Source: Steroidobacteraceae bacterium | GTDB taxonomy: Bacteria; Pseudomonadota; Gammaproteobacteria; Steroidobacterales; Steroidobacteraceae | NCBI GenBank assembly: GCA_025927665.1 | Contig: JAICKZ010000154.1 | Location: 1 to 7,788, forward strand | Reading direction: 5' to 3' | DNA length: 7,788 nucleotides | In this document: positions 1 through 6,877 of the stretch, one piece after another | Layout: every line of letters starts with the position of its first letter | Position numbering within the stretch: position 1 is the stretch's first letter | Notes under the pieces: generated by a model | What the model saw: only the letters and a program-made list of their open reading frames with translations | Database searches by the model: none | Told to the model about the DNA's origin: nothing | Made by a program: the position numbers and the translations under genes

Positions 1-9
1 TATATGTAA

Positions 10-483
10 ACTACTATCTCATTTCTCGGTATTGATGTTTCCAAAGCAACATTGGATTGTGCCTTACTACAACACGATCAGCTCAATCTAAAGTTATTGA
101 GAGTTCACCGGTTGGCTTTCGGCGCTTGATCGATTGGTTGAAGCAGCGCGGTGTAATACTGTAAAATCGGTCAGGCTGATTTGCGGCATGCGTTGTACAT
201 GCGTGCGATGGTAGCCTATTCACGCATCGATGCTTTCAAGCCCTTTGTCATTCGCTTGAAGAAAGCGGGTAAAGCACCGATGGTCGTTATCGTCGCGTTG
301 ATGCGCAAACTGCTCAGCATCGTTCATGCAGTACTTAAGTCAGGTCAACTTTCAATGCTTCTTTGCATACTCATCCTTGACATCCATGACGGTATCTACG
401 AGATAAATACAAAAACTTACTCGCCATCCAAGGCAAGTCATAATGATGATTTTTGTTATTCGCAAATAAATCGAACCACATAG
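10..483 (+). pseudogene. Degenerate IS110-family transposase, internally deleted and frameshifted
   Basis: This is the remnant of an IS110-type transposase, a family with an N-terminal RuvC-like DEDD domain and a C-terminal Tnp_20 domain. From position 28 one frame reads GIDVSKATLDCALL, the family's N-terminal motif with the first catalytic Asp. After about position 96 the match shifts frame and reads ESSPVGFRRLIDWLKQRGV up to a TAA at 162-164. From 163 it returns to the first frame with KIGQADLRHALYMRAMV, then GKAPMVVIVALMRKLLSIVH and KSGQ, and a tail LDIHDGIYE near 376-402, all typical of the family's C-terminal end. The other DEDD acidic residues and roughly half of a normal 320-340 residue protein are missing between the two pieces. 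The ATG at 4-6 is followed at once by TAA. The reading frame runs on to TAG at 481-483, but family similarity ends near 400. The gene cannot encode an active transposase. Confidence 0.85.
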
Positions 484-658
484 TCTGAACATCCGCCACT
501 ATTCTGTTCCCAATTGTTACAATCTACACCACATTGAGCATTCATCTTTCCTAACAGCGCCCAAACCAATTCCAAACGAATTTCAAACCTGGCTTTGTTC
601 TCACTTAGTGAAATCTTTAGATGTGAAATTAAGCATCGTAATTGAGAAAAGTTTATTA

Positions 659-685
659 CTGGATCCCGCTTGCCTGGAAATGACG
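659..685 (+). repeat. Degenerate dispersed repeat, copy 1 (CTGGAT-CCCGC type)
   Basis: The segment reads CTGGATCCCGC, then a short centre, then GGAAATGACG. This matches, with several changes, a widely dispersed bacterial repeat of the form CTGGATTCCCGC...GCGGGAATGACG. The palindromic arms are eroded, so the copy is probably old. A second copy in opposite orientation lies at 774-800. The assignment rests on remembered consensus only. Confidence 0.4.
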
Positions 686-773
686 TAGAGTTGAATGGAA
701 TGATGTACGTGCTTTGGATTACAACAAGAATTGATTAGGCCAGTACTCCTATAGTCGTTGAAATACTTATGAA

Positions 774-800
774 GTCATTCCCGTGAAAACGAAGATCGAG
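774..800 (-). repeat. Degenerate dispersed repeat, copy 2 (inverted)
   Basis: Read on the plus strand this begins GTCATTCCCGTGAAAACG and ends near GATCGAG. It fits the reverse complement of the CTGGATTCCCGC...GGGAATGAC consensus better than copy 1 fits the forward form. Its end overlaps a separate imperfect hairpin at 790-816 (CGAAG ... CTTCG arms with an inner TCG/CGA pair). Together with copy 1 it encloses about 90 bp without coding potential. Confidence 0.45.
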
Positions 801-858
801 CACTTTACGAGCTTCGTGTTGATTGTGATGATGCGTCGTGTAGCAATTGATTCTTAAC

Positions 859-892
859 GTAGAGTGGATTAGCGGCTTGCGCGTAATCGACC
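859..892 (+). repeat. REP-like element 1: GTAG plus imperfect hairpin
   Basis: GTAG at 859-862 is followed by an imperfect hairpin. Its GTGGATTA arm pairs with TAATCGAC, with one mismatch, and the inner GCG/CGC pair leaves a bulged G beside GCTTG. The pattern recalls the common proteobacterial form GTAGGTCGGATTAGCG...CGTAATCCGAC. A GTAG-type tetranucleotide 5' of a hairpin is the mark of REP sequences handled by RAYT (TnpA-REP) proteins. No RAYT gene lies in this window. Confidence 0.6.
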
Positions 893-910
893 GTCATGTT
901 CAAACAAATT

Positions 911-934
911 GGTGCAATCGCGATTGCACCTACG
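911..934 (-). repeat. REP-like element 2: perfect 20-bp palindrome with GTAG head on minus strand
   Basis: Positions 911-930 are a perfect palindrome with half-sites GGTGCAATCG and CGATTGCACC. On the minus strand the hairpin is preceded by GTAG (plus-strand CTAC at 929-932), the same head-plus-hairpin design as its neighbours but in the opposite direction. The perfect arms suggest it is more recent, or better preserved, than element 1. A binding site for a regulator is an alternative, but no promoter or divergent gene is nearby. Confidence 0.6.
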
Positions 935-1032
935 AACTGTATTCCAGCTGCGCCGGAATGCGTGGAAGTTAAACGGAATATTGATGAATAGCATCGATTT
1001 ATATTATGTCGGGCTTCGAAGATTCATTCCTG

Positions 1033-1053
1033 TAGGCTGGGTCGTGACCCAGC
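1033..1053 (+). repeat. REP-like element 3: GTAG plus 8-bp stem hairpin
   Basis: GTAG at 1033-1036 leads into an exact inverted repeat, GCTGGGTC at 1036-1043 and GACCCAGC at 1046-1053, separated by GT. It lies about 63 bp beyond the metH stop codon, a usual place for REP elements, where such stems can protect the 3' end of an mRNA. There is no T-run on the metH-transcript side, so it is not a standard intrinsic terminator. Confidence 0.6.
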
Positions 1054-1115
1054 ATTAATACGCAAGAGGTGATCTTAATCTAAACCACGACATTGCTAAC
1101 AGAACGCCACTTCAC

Positions 1116-4100
1116 TCATGCAATATTCTCCAAGGTCACCGCATCTGCATCAAAACCTAAGTTAGGTTGTAACCAACGCAATGCCTCTTGCAATGACATG
1201 CCCTTGCGTTTTGCATAGTCTTGCACTTGATCAAGATCAATTTGACCTACTGCAAAATACTTTGCTTTTGGATGCGAGAAGTACCAACCACTGACTGCTG
1301 CAGTGGGATACATGGCAAATGATTCAGTAATGGTAATGCCGGCTTTCTTCTCGACATCAAGTAACGACCACAACGTGGCTTTCTCGGTGTGATCTGGACA
1401 TGCAGGATAACCCGGTGCAGGACGAATACCGCGATAGTCTTCGTTGATCAAATCATCATTGCTCTTGCGTTCATCGGATGAATATCCCCAAATCTCGCGA
1501 CGTACGCGTTCATGCAACCGTTCCGCAAACGCTTCGGCAAAGCGATCCGCAATGGCTTTAAGCATTATACTTGAGTAGTCATCATGTTCCGCTTCAAAGC
1601 GTGCGATGTGCGGTTCAATACCAAATCCAGACGATACGGCAAATGCACCGATGTAATCCTTCACACCGCTATCTTTGGGCGCGATCAGATCTGCCAAACA
1701 ACTGTGCGCATGACCTTCAGGCTTTTCGCGTTGCTGACGTAAGAAATGTAATCGCGCAATCACTTGTGTGCGTGAGTCGTCAGCATACACTTCGACATCG
1801 TCACCGATACTATTGGCAGCAAACATTCCAACAATGCCGCGCGCTTGTAACCAATGTTCACGCAACACCTTCGTCAACATGATCTGTGCATCTTTATAGA
1901 GGGCACTGCATTGTTCACCCACAACAGGATCAGTCAGGATGGCTGGAAATTTTCCGGCAAATTCCCATGCGTTGAAGAATGGCATCCAGTCAATGTAATT
2001 CACCAAATCTTGTAATGGATAATCCTGAAATACTTTGATTCCTAAGTGACGTGGCACCAGAGGCACGTAAGTTGACCAATCAGTCTTAAGCTTGTTATCA
2101 CGTACCTGCTGTAGCGAATACTGCGGTGCCTTACCTTTCTTACCATGATGTTGTTCGCGGCGGCGTGCATGTTCTTCTTTAACCTTCTTATGGAATTCTT
2201 CTTTAGTGCTAGCAGTAATCAAGTTGCGACATACACCGACCGAACGTGATGCATCTTTCACATACACAACTGAACCTTTGTATCCCGGATCGATCTTGAT
2301 GGAGGTATGTGCGGGTGAGGTGGTTGCACCACCAATCAGTAAAGGCTGTATAAATCCTTGACGTTGCATTTCCTTTGCTACATGCACCATTTCATCCAAT
2401 GATGGCGTAATCAATCCCGACAGGCCAATGATATCGGCATTCACTTTCTTTGCTGCTTCAAGAATCTTGTCGCAAGAGACCATGACGCCTAGATCAATGA
2501 CTTCAAAGTTATTACATTGCAGCACTACACCGACAATATTTTTACCGATGTCATGCACATCACCTTTTACTGTAGCCAGCACAATTTTTGCGTCGGCCTT
2601 GCGTACATTGCCTTCACCCAATGTTGCTTCAATAAAAGGAATCAAATGCGCAACGGCTTTTTTCATCACGCGTGCGGACTTCACTACTTGTGGCAAGAAC
2701 ATTTTTCCAGCACCGAATAAATCGCCGACCACATTCATTCCATCCATCAAGGGTCCTTCAATCACTGACAAGGGACGATCTGCTTCCAAACGCGCAGCTT
2801 CGGTATCTTCAATCACATATTGATCAATTCCTTTTACCAACGCATGTTCCAAACGTTTGATCACCGGCCATTCTCGCCATGCAAGGTCTTCGGCCTTTTT
2901 AATCGCGGCCTCGCCTTTGTACTGACCTGCCATATCAAGCAAACGTTCAGTAGCATCATCGCGACGATTAAGAATCACATCTTCAACACAATCGCGTAAC
3001 TGCGCATCAATGTCTTCGTAGATGGCAAGCTGACCTGCATTGACAATGCCCATACTCAAACCATTCTTGATCGCGTAGTACAAGAACACTGAATGCATCG
3101 CCTCTCGTACGGGTTCATTACCACGAAATGAAAACGACACATTACTAATACCACCGCTGATACCCGCATAGGGACATGTACGCCTGATTTCCGCACAGGC
3201 TTCAATGAAGTCAAGCGCATAACGATTGTGTTCTTCGATACCGGTTGCCACCGCAAATACATTCGGATCAAAGATAATGTCTTCCGGTGGAAAGCCCACT
3301 TCTTCGGTCAGTAATTGGTATGATCGTTGACAGATTTCAACTTTGCGTTTCACGGTGTCGGCTTGACCTAGTTCGTCGAATGCCATGACGACCACGGCAG
3401 CGCCGTAAGCGCGAATCAAACGTGCGCACTTCAGAAAAGGCTCTACGCCTTCTTTCATGCTAATGGAGTTAACAATACCTTTACCTTGAATACACTTAAG
3501 CCCGGCTTCAATGACTTCCCACTTGGATGAATCGATCATCACCGGCACGCGCGCGATATCGGGTTCGGCCGCTGCAAGATTTAAAAACTTGATCATGGCG
3601 GCTTTTGAATCCAACATGCCTTCATCCATGTTCACGTCGATGATTTGTGCGCCGCTAGACACTTGTTGTTTCGCGATATCCAATGCGGTGTTGTAATCAT
3701 TCGCTTCAATCAACTTTCTAAACTTAGCCGAGCCCGTCACATTAGTACGTTCACCGACATTCACAAACAAACTATCTGCGCCAATGTTGCACGCTTCCAA
3801 ACCACTCAATCGACATTTGCGTTCAATGTTTGGAATTTTGCGCGGCGGATATTTAATCACCGCATCATGAATATGATGAATGTGATCCGGTGTCGTACCA
3901 CAACAACCACCAACAACATTGACAAAACCACTTTCTGCAAAGTCACGCAGAAAGTCAGCAGTTTCACAGGCATGTTCATCGTATTCGCCAAATGCATTAG
4001 GCAAACCTGCATTGGGATAAGCACAAATATAGGTATCCGCAATGGCAGAAAGTTCTTCTATGTAAGGACGCAATTGTTTTGCACCTAGTGCGCAATTCAA

Positions 4101-4841
4101 ACCGATGGTGATGGGTTTGGCATGACGGACTGAGTTCCAAAATGCTTCAACCGTTTGCCCTGACAACGTCCGACCTGATGCATCAGTAATGGTGCCAGAG
4201 ATCATGATAGGAATATCAATATTCAATTCGTCCAATACACTTCGCACCGCAAACAACGCGGCTTTGCAATTGAGCGTGTCGAAAATAGTTTCTACCAGTA
4301 GCAGATCAACACCTCCTTCAATTAAACCCTTGGTTGCTTCCGAATATGCGGCTACCAATTGATCAAAATTAACTGCGCGATAACCTGGATCATTGACATC
4401 GGGTGATAACGATGCAGTACGATTCGTGGGTCCCAATGCGCCGGCGACAAATCTTGGCTTACCCGTTTTTGCAAATGATTCATCAGCCGCGTTGCGTGCG
4501 AGTTTGGCAGCTGCAACGTTCAGCTCACGTGCGAGTGACTCCATTCCGTAATCCGCTTGCGAGATTACATTCGCGTTGAAAGTGTTGGTCTCGATAATGT
4601 CAGCACCGCTCTCGAGATATTTATGATGAATCGCACTGACGATCTCTGGCTGCGATAACACCAACAAATCATTATTGCCTTTAAGATCACGATGCCAATC
4701 TTTGAAACGTTCGCCGCGATAAGCTGCTTCGTCTAATTTATAACCTTGCACCATGGTACCGAATGCGCCATCCAATGTAAGGATGCGCAGTTCAAGTAAG
4801 CGTTTGAATTCCGCAATACGATTTTCGCAAGAAGTAATCAT
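1116..4841 (-). CDS. metH: Cobalamin-dependent methionine synthase MetH (5-methyltetrahydrofolate--homocysteine methyltransferase)
   Basis: MetH is a cytosolic enzyme that moves a methyl group from 5-methyltetrahydrofolate to homocysteine through bound cobalamin, giving methionine and tetrahydrofolate. All four modules are present in 1241 residues, close to the 1227 of E. coli. The homocysteine domain (about 15-330) has zinc ligands in GLNC (C250) and GGCCGTT (C313, C314). The folate domain (about 355-620) has NVGERTNVTGSAKF and DVNMDEGML. The cobalamin cap and Rossmann domains (about 650-890) carry DVHDIG (D761, axial H763), LSGLITPS (S808) and GGATTS. The reactivation domain (about 910-1225) ends with the SAM-binding RPAPGY (R1140, Y1145). 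Nothing essential is missing. The start ATG overlaps the metF stop as ATGA, with an AAGGA ribosome-binding site six bases upstream, so translation is probably coupled to metF. No B12 riboswitch precedes it. Confidence 0.98.
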   Translation of the reverse strand: MITSCENRIAEFKRLLELRILTLDGAFGTMVQGYKLDEAAYRGERFKDWHRDLKGNNDLLVLSQPEIVSAIHHKYLESGADIIETNTFNANVISQADYGMESLARELNVAAAKLARNAADESFAKTGKPRFVAGALGPTNRTASLSPDVNDPGYRAVNFDQLVAAYSEATKGLIEGGVDLLLVETIFDTLNCKAALFAVRSVLDELNIDIPIMISGTITDASGRTLSGQTVEAFWNSVRHAKPITIGLNCALGAKQLRPYIEELSAIADTYICAYPNAGLPNAFGEYDEHACETADFLRDFAESGFVNVVGGCCGTTPDHIHHIHDAVIKYPPRKIPNIERKCRLSGLEACNIGADSLFVNVGERTNVTGSAKFRKLIEANDYNTALDIAKQQVSSGAQIIDVNMDEGMLDSKAAMIKFLNLAAAEPDIARVPVMIDSSKWEVIEAGLKCIQGKGIVNSISMKEGVEPFLKCARLIRAYGAAVVVMAFDELGQADTVKRKVEICQRSYQLLTEEVGFPPEDIIFDPNVFAVATGIEEHNRYALDFIEACAEIRRTCPYAGISGGISNVSFSFRGNEPVREAMHSVFLYYAIKNGLSMGIVNAGQLAIYEDIDAQLRDCVEDVILNRRDDATERLLDMAGQYKGEAAIKKAEDLAWREWPVIKRLEHALVKGIDQYVIEDTEAARLEADRPLSVIEGPLMDGMNVVGDLFGAGKMFLPQVVKSARVMKKAVAHLIPFIEATLGEGNVRKADAKIVLATVKGDVHDIGKNIVGVVLQCNNFEVIDLGVMVSCDKILEAAKKVNADIIGLSGLITPSLDEMVHVAKEMQRQGFIQPLLIGGATTSPAHTSIKIDPGYKGSVVYVKDASRSVGVCRNLITASTKEEFHKKVKEEHARRREQHHGKKGKAPQYSLQQVRDNKLKTDWSTYVPLVPRHLGIKVFQDYPLQDLVNYIDWMPFFNAWEFAGKFPAILTDPVVGEQCSALYKDAQIMLTKVLREHWLQARGIVGMFAANSIGDDVEVYADDSRTQVIARLHFLRQQREKPEGHAHSCLADLIAPKDSGVKDYIGAFAVSSGFGIEPHIARFEAEHDDYSSIMLKAIADRFAEAFAERLHERVRREIWGYSSDERKSNDDLINEDYRGIRPAPGYPACPDHTEKATLWSLLDVEKKAGITITESFAMYPTAAVSGWYFSHPKAKYFAVGQIDLDQVQDYAKRKGMSLQEALRWLQPNLGFDADAVTLENIA

Positions 4842-5731
4842 GTAAGGTCCTTCGGTCTGATACCGAGAATACGGCAGGCCGCATACGTCAGATTAGCCTG
4901 ATTCAAAGTATAAAAATGGAATTGTTCAAAACCATGAGTACGCAGTTCGCGTACTTGCTCTGCCAACACAGCCGCGGCCAATATACGACGTGTCTCTGCA
5001 TCGTCATCGAGCCCTTGATAAGCACTAGCAAGCCACTCGGGAATGGACGCGCCAATTTTTGTTGCCATGCGCACTACCCCATTAAAATTAGTGGCCGGCA
5101 TCAGGCCGGGTACAATGGGAATATCGATTCCTGCTTTCGCTGCTGCATCACGAAAGCGAGCGTTGATTGTATTATCGAAACAAAACTGTCCTAGTGCACG
5201 AGTGGCACCCGCATCCATTTTAAGCTTGAGTAATTCGATGTCATGCTGAAGGGATGATGAATCGGGATGACGCTCAGGATAGAACGAGACACTCACTTCG
5301 AACGGCGCTATACGTCGGATGCCCGCAATCAACTCTGGTGTCGATTGATATCCTTGTGTATGCGGCTGATAAGGACCACTTATTCCAGGCATGTCACCGC
5401 GCAACGCGACGATATGACGTATACCAGCATCCCAGTATGCACGCACAATGTCATCGATCTCGCCTCGCGATGCCGCTACGCACGTCAAGTGTGCCGCAGG
5501 ATGCAGAGTCGTTTCTTCAACGATGCGCTTAACGGTGGCATGAGTACGTTCACGTGTTGAGCCACCAGCACCATATGTAACCGAAACAAATGCAGGTGCG
5601 AGTGGTTCCAGGCGCCGAATTGCTGACCACAATGCAACTTCAGCCTCCTCTGTTTTGGGTGGCGAAAACTCGAAAGACACCTGCACGGGTGAAGGAGCAA
5701 TTATTGACTGATTAATACTTGTATGTGACAT
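4838..5731 (-). CDS. metF: 5,10-methylenetetrahydrofolate reductase MetF
   Basis: MetF is an FAD-dependent TIM-barrel enzyme that reduces 5,10-methylene- to 5-methyltetrahydrofolate, the methyl donor used by MetH encoded next to it. The 297 residues match the usual length (296 in E. coli). Family motifs appear in order: FEFSPPKT (20-27, catalytic Glu21 matching E. coli Glu28), SVTYGAGGSTRERT (50-63), AHLTCV (80-85), ALRGDMPG (109-116, Asp113 matching Asp120), GQFCFDN with Gln182, MPATNF with Phe216, GLDDDAETR (240-248), and FHFYTLN near the C-terminus. The GAGGSTRERT form differs from the GANSGERDRT of E. coli, which argues against an enteric host. The ATG at 5731 is the only plausible start, although no strong Shine-Dalgarno precedes it. 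The gene begins 47 bp after the fused regulator and overlaps metH by 4 bp, so the three are very probably one transcript. Confidence 0.97.
   Translation of the reverse strand: MSHTSINQSIIAPSPVQVSFEFSPPKTEEAEVALWSAIRRLEPLAPAFVSVTYGAGGSTRERTHATVKRIVEETTLHPAAHLTCVAASRGEIDDIVRAYWDAGIRHIVALRGDMPGISGPYQPHTQGYQSTPELIAGIRRIAPFEVSVSFYPERHPDSSSLQHDIELLKLKMDAGATRALGQFCFDNTINARFRDAAAKAGIDIPIVPGLMPATNFNGVVRMATKIGASIPEWLASAYQGLDDDAETRRILAAAVLAEQVRELRTHGFEQFHFYTLNQANLTYAACRILGIRPKDLT
4848..4852 (-). promoter_or_regulatory. Ribosome-binding site of metH inside the metF 3' end
   Basis: On the minus strand AAGGA lies six bases before the metH ATG (4841-4839), within the last codons of metF. With the 4-base ATGA stop/start overlap it fixes the metH start and indicates translational coupling. 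Confidence 0.7.
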
Positions 5732-5778
5732 GCGCTTAATGAATGACAGATTATTTAATTAATAACTTTAGATAATGG

Positions 5779-6687
5779 TTATCTAGTGCCTACACCGAGT
5801 AACAGATGTATCTTTCCCACCTGCAACATTTTCATTTTTTCACATTGAATGCCTGCGCGCTCCAGCCAACGTCTTAACACTATCTGTGGTTTATCGTCAG
5901 TCGCTTCATTCAATCTTTTGCTGTTTTCTATGACAATGACTTTGCCATCATTGCGTAGCACTCGCACAGCTTCACGCAATGCAACAGCCGGACGATCTGC
6001 CGCCGACAGTACGTGGTCAAAAGTGATCGTATCAAAACTATTGGCGGCGAATGGCAATTGATACATATCACCGCGTTTAAATTCACAATGATTTAATCCT
6101 GCGCCATGTACCTTAGCACGCGCCACACGTAATGCTTGCGTCGAAATATCCAACCCTATTGCATGCGTCGCGTGACCGCCCAGCATGCGGAGCAAGCTGC
6201 CACTACCCGTACCGACATCAAGTAACTCGCCTAATGATTGAGTTTGCTTCGCTGGAAACAATATCTTGAGCATGGAAGCGACGACATCTTCATTGTTATA
6301 AGTGGATTCAGCGGAACGACGCACATCATCCCATTGCGCTGCTGCATGACGTGCGCGCTTATCTAATACTCGTGCACGTTGAGTATGATCCTGCTGTACC
6401 ACCGGATCATCAATGCGAATTTGCGACAGAATAGTTGAGACCAATTGTCCTGCATCACCTAATGCGTTCAATCGATAATAAATTCGTTGTTCTTCACGAA
6501 AGCGTTCCAGTGCGGCTGCATCCGTTAATAGTTTTAAGTGGCGCGAAATACGTGGCTGACTTTGCCCTAGCACTTCGGCGATTTCACCCACAGTTAATTC
6601 ACCGTCCTTTAACAACGCCAATAGCCGACAACGTGTTGGTTCAGCCAACGCACGTAACAATTCAGTCGATTGTTCAAGATGTAGCAT
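5779..6687 (-). CDS. ArsR-family regulator fused to SAM-dependent methyltransferase domain (SahR-like)
   Basis: This 302-residue protein joins two folds. Residues about 5-95 are an ArsR winged helix: RALAEPTRCRLLALL, then ELTVGEIAEVLGQSQPRISRHLKLL with the recognition helix near 42-54, then a wing ending in RIYYRL. The metal-binding ELCVCDL cysteine motif of ArsR/SmtB is absent (TVGEI instead), so it is not a classic metal sensor. Residues about 135-255 are a class I methyltransferase fold with motif I LLDVGTGSGSLLRML (155-169), the acidic GLD (178-180) that should hold the SAM ribose, and GDMYQLPFAANSFD (206-219). Proteins of this build next to methionine-cycle genes include SahR, known as an S-adenosylhomocysteine-responsive regulator in Proteobacteria. 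Its role here as regulator of metF-metH is inferred from that family and from position. A true methyltransferase activity cannot be excluded. A TAA directly precedes the ATG at 6687, fixing the upstream limit. No good Shine-Dalgarno is seen. Confidence 0.92.
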   Translation of the reverse strand: MLHLEQSTELLRALAEPTRCRLLALLKDGELTVGEIAEVLGQSQPRISRHLKLLTDAAALERFREEQRIYYRLNALGDAGQLVSTILSQIRIDDPVVQQDHTQRARVLDKRARHAAAQWDDVRRSAESTYNNEDVVASMLKILFPAKQTQSLGELLDVGTGSGSLLRMLGGHATHAIGLDISTQALRVARAKVHGAGLNHCEFKRGDMYQLPFAANSFDTITFDHVLSAADRPAVALREAVRVLRNDGKVIVIENSKRLNEATDDKPQIVLRRWLERAGIQCEKMKMLQVGKIHLLLGVGTR

Positions 6688-6732
6688 TTAATAAGTAGCC
6701 AACTTAGATTGGATTTATAATTTATTAAGATA

Positions 6733-6765
6733 TTTATTATATAACAAATTCTTTATATAAATAAA
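6733..6765. promoter_or_regulatory. AT-rich imperfect palindrome with two TTATATAA repeats (possible operator)
   Basis: TTATATAA occurs at 6737-6744 and again at 6753-6760, centres 16 bp apart. The flanks (TTTATTATATAA on the left, TTATATAAATAAA on the right) make a near-palindrome with one indel. It covers the candidate -10 box of the operon, the expected place for an autoregulatory site of the ArsR-type fusion protein. The low base complexity weakens the call. Confidence 0.35.
6736..6741 (-). promoter_or_regulatory. Candidate -10 box of the arsR/metF/metH operon
   Basis: On the minus strand a perfect TATAAT lies about 48 bases before the regulator's ATG, in a very AT-rich stretch. No good -35 box sits at standard distance: the best is a TTTATT-like hexamer 18 bp away. 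In such AT-rich DNA a TATAAT can occur by chance, so this is only a candidate. Confidence 0.4.
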
Positions 6766-6820
6766 AGCGAATAGTAGATGCATAAGATTACTTGATGCAA
6801 GAAATTTGTAACAATCGGTA

Positions 6821-6848
6821 TTGACAACTCTGTAATACAGAGTACTCT
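6821..6848 (+). promoter_or_regulatory. Promoter of the membrane protein/winged-helix operon
   Basis: A perfect -35 TTGACA lies at 6821-6826. The best -10 at normal spacing is TACTCT (6843-6848, 16 bp), a weak box, which would put the RNA start near 6855 and leave a leader of about 23 bases before the ATG at 6878. A TGTAAT at 6831-6836 looks better as a -10, but is too close to this -35 and would need another, weaker one upstream. The spacer and weak -10 are filled by the ACTCTGT half-sites. Confidence 0.6.
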
Positions 6849-6853
6849 GTATT
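6827..6853. promoter_or_regulatory. Operator: three alternating ACTCTGT/ACAGAGT half-sites with a perfect 20-bp palindrome
   Basis: Half-sites are ACTCTGT at 6827-6833, ACAGAGT at 6837-6843 and ACTCTGT at 6844-6850. The last two abut and extend to a perfect 20-bp palindrome, AATACAGAGT/ACTCTGTATT (6834-6853). The first two form a second inverted repeat across AAT. The array starts one base after the -35 hexamer and covers the likely -10, a classic repressor position. The best candidate ligand is the winged-helix protein encoded two genes' length downstream at 7462-7773 (autoregulation); this is inference. Confidence 0.75.
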
Positions 6854-6877
6854 TAACTTTTGAAACGAGAGACTTCC

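Larger units (their letters stand above)
484..1115. other. Gene-free, repeat-bearing intergenic region
   Basis: No convincing reading frame is present in these 632 bases on either strand. The stretch between the IS remnant and the 3' end of metH holds two degenerate copies of a dispersed inverted repeat (659-685 and 774-800) and three hairpins headed by GTAG (859-892, 911-934, 1033-1053), listed separately. Positions 484-658 show nothing recognisable. No U-tract terminator for metH was found on the minus strand: the hairpin at 1036-1053 is not followed by a T-run in that direction. Confidence 0.7.

Noticed and set aside
1036..1053. Intrinsic terminator for metH
   Set aside because: The stem is good, but in the metH transcript direction it is followed by CTACAGGAATG, not a T-run; it fits a REP-like element better.
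2428..2823. 131-codon open frame on the plus strand within metH
   Set aside because: It is antisense to the cobalamin-binding region of metH, whose motifs are intact; it shows no family motif of its own.
3645..4088. 147-codon open frame on the plus strand within metH
   Set aside because: It lies entirely antisense to a strongly conserved part of metH, is rich in Thr, Asn and Phe runs typical of a reverse-strand shadow, and shows no family motif.
5254..5560. Overlapping plus-strand open frames inside metF
   Set aside because: They are shadows of metF in the opposite direction, with no recognisable domain.
5732..5778. Separate promoter or SahR operator directly upstream of metF
   Set aside because: The 47-bp gap has TTATT...AATAA arms (5751-5765) and a small GATAA/TTATC repeat overlaps the upstream stop codon (5771-5783), but both are short and AT-rich, with no convincing promoter; read-through from the upstream gene is simpler.
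5732..6877. Cobalamin, SAM or SAH riboswitch ahead of metF-metH
   Set aside because: The leaders of about 50-190 bases are AT-rich and lack recognisable conserved riboswitch cores; the fused protein regulator is the more likely control.
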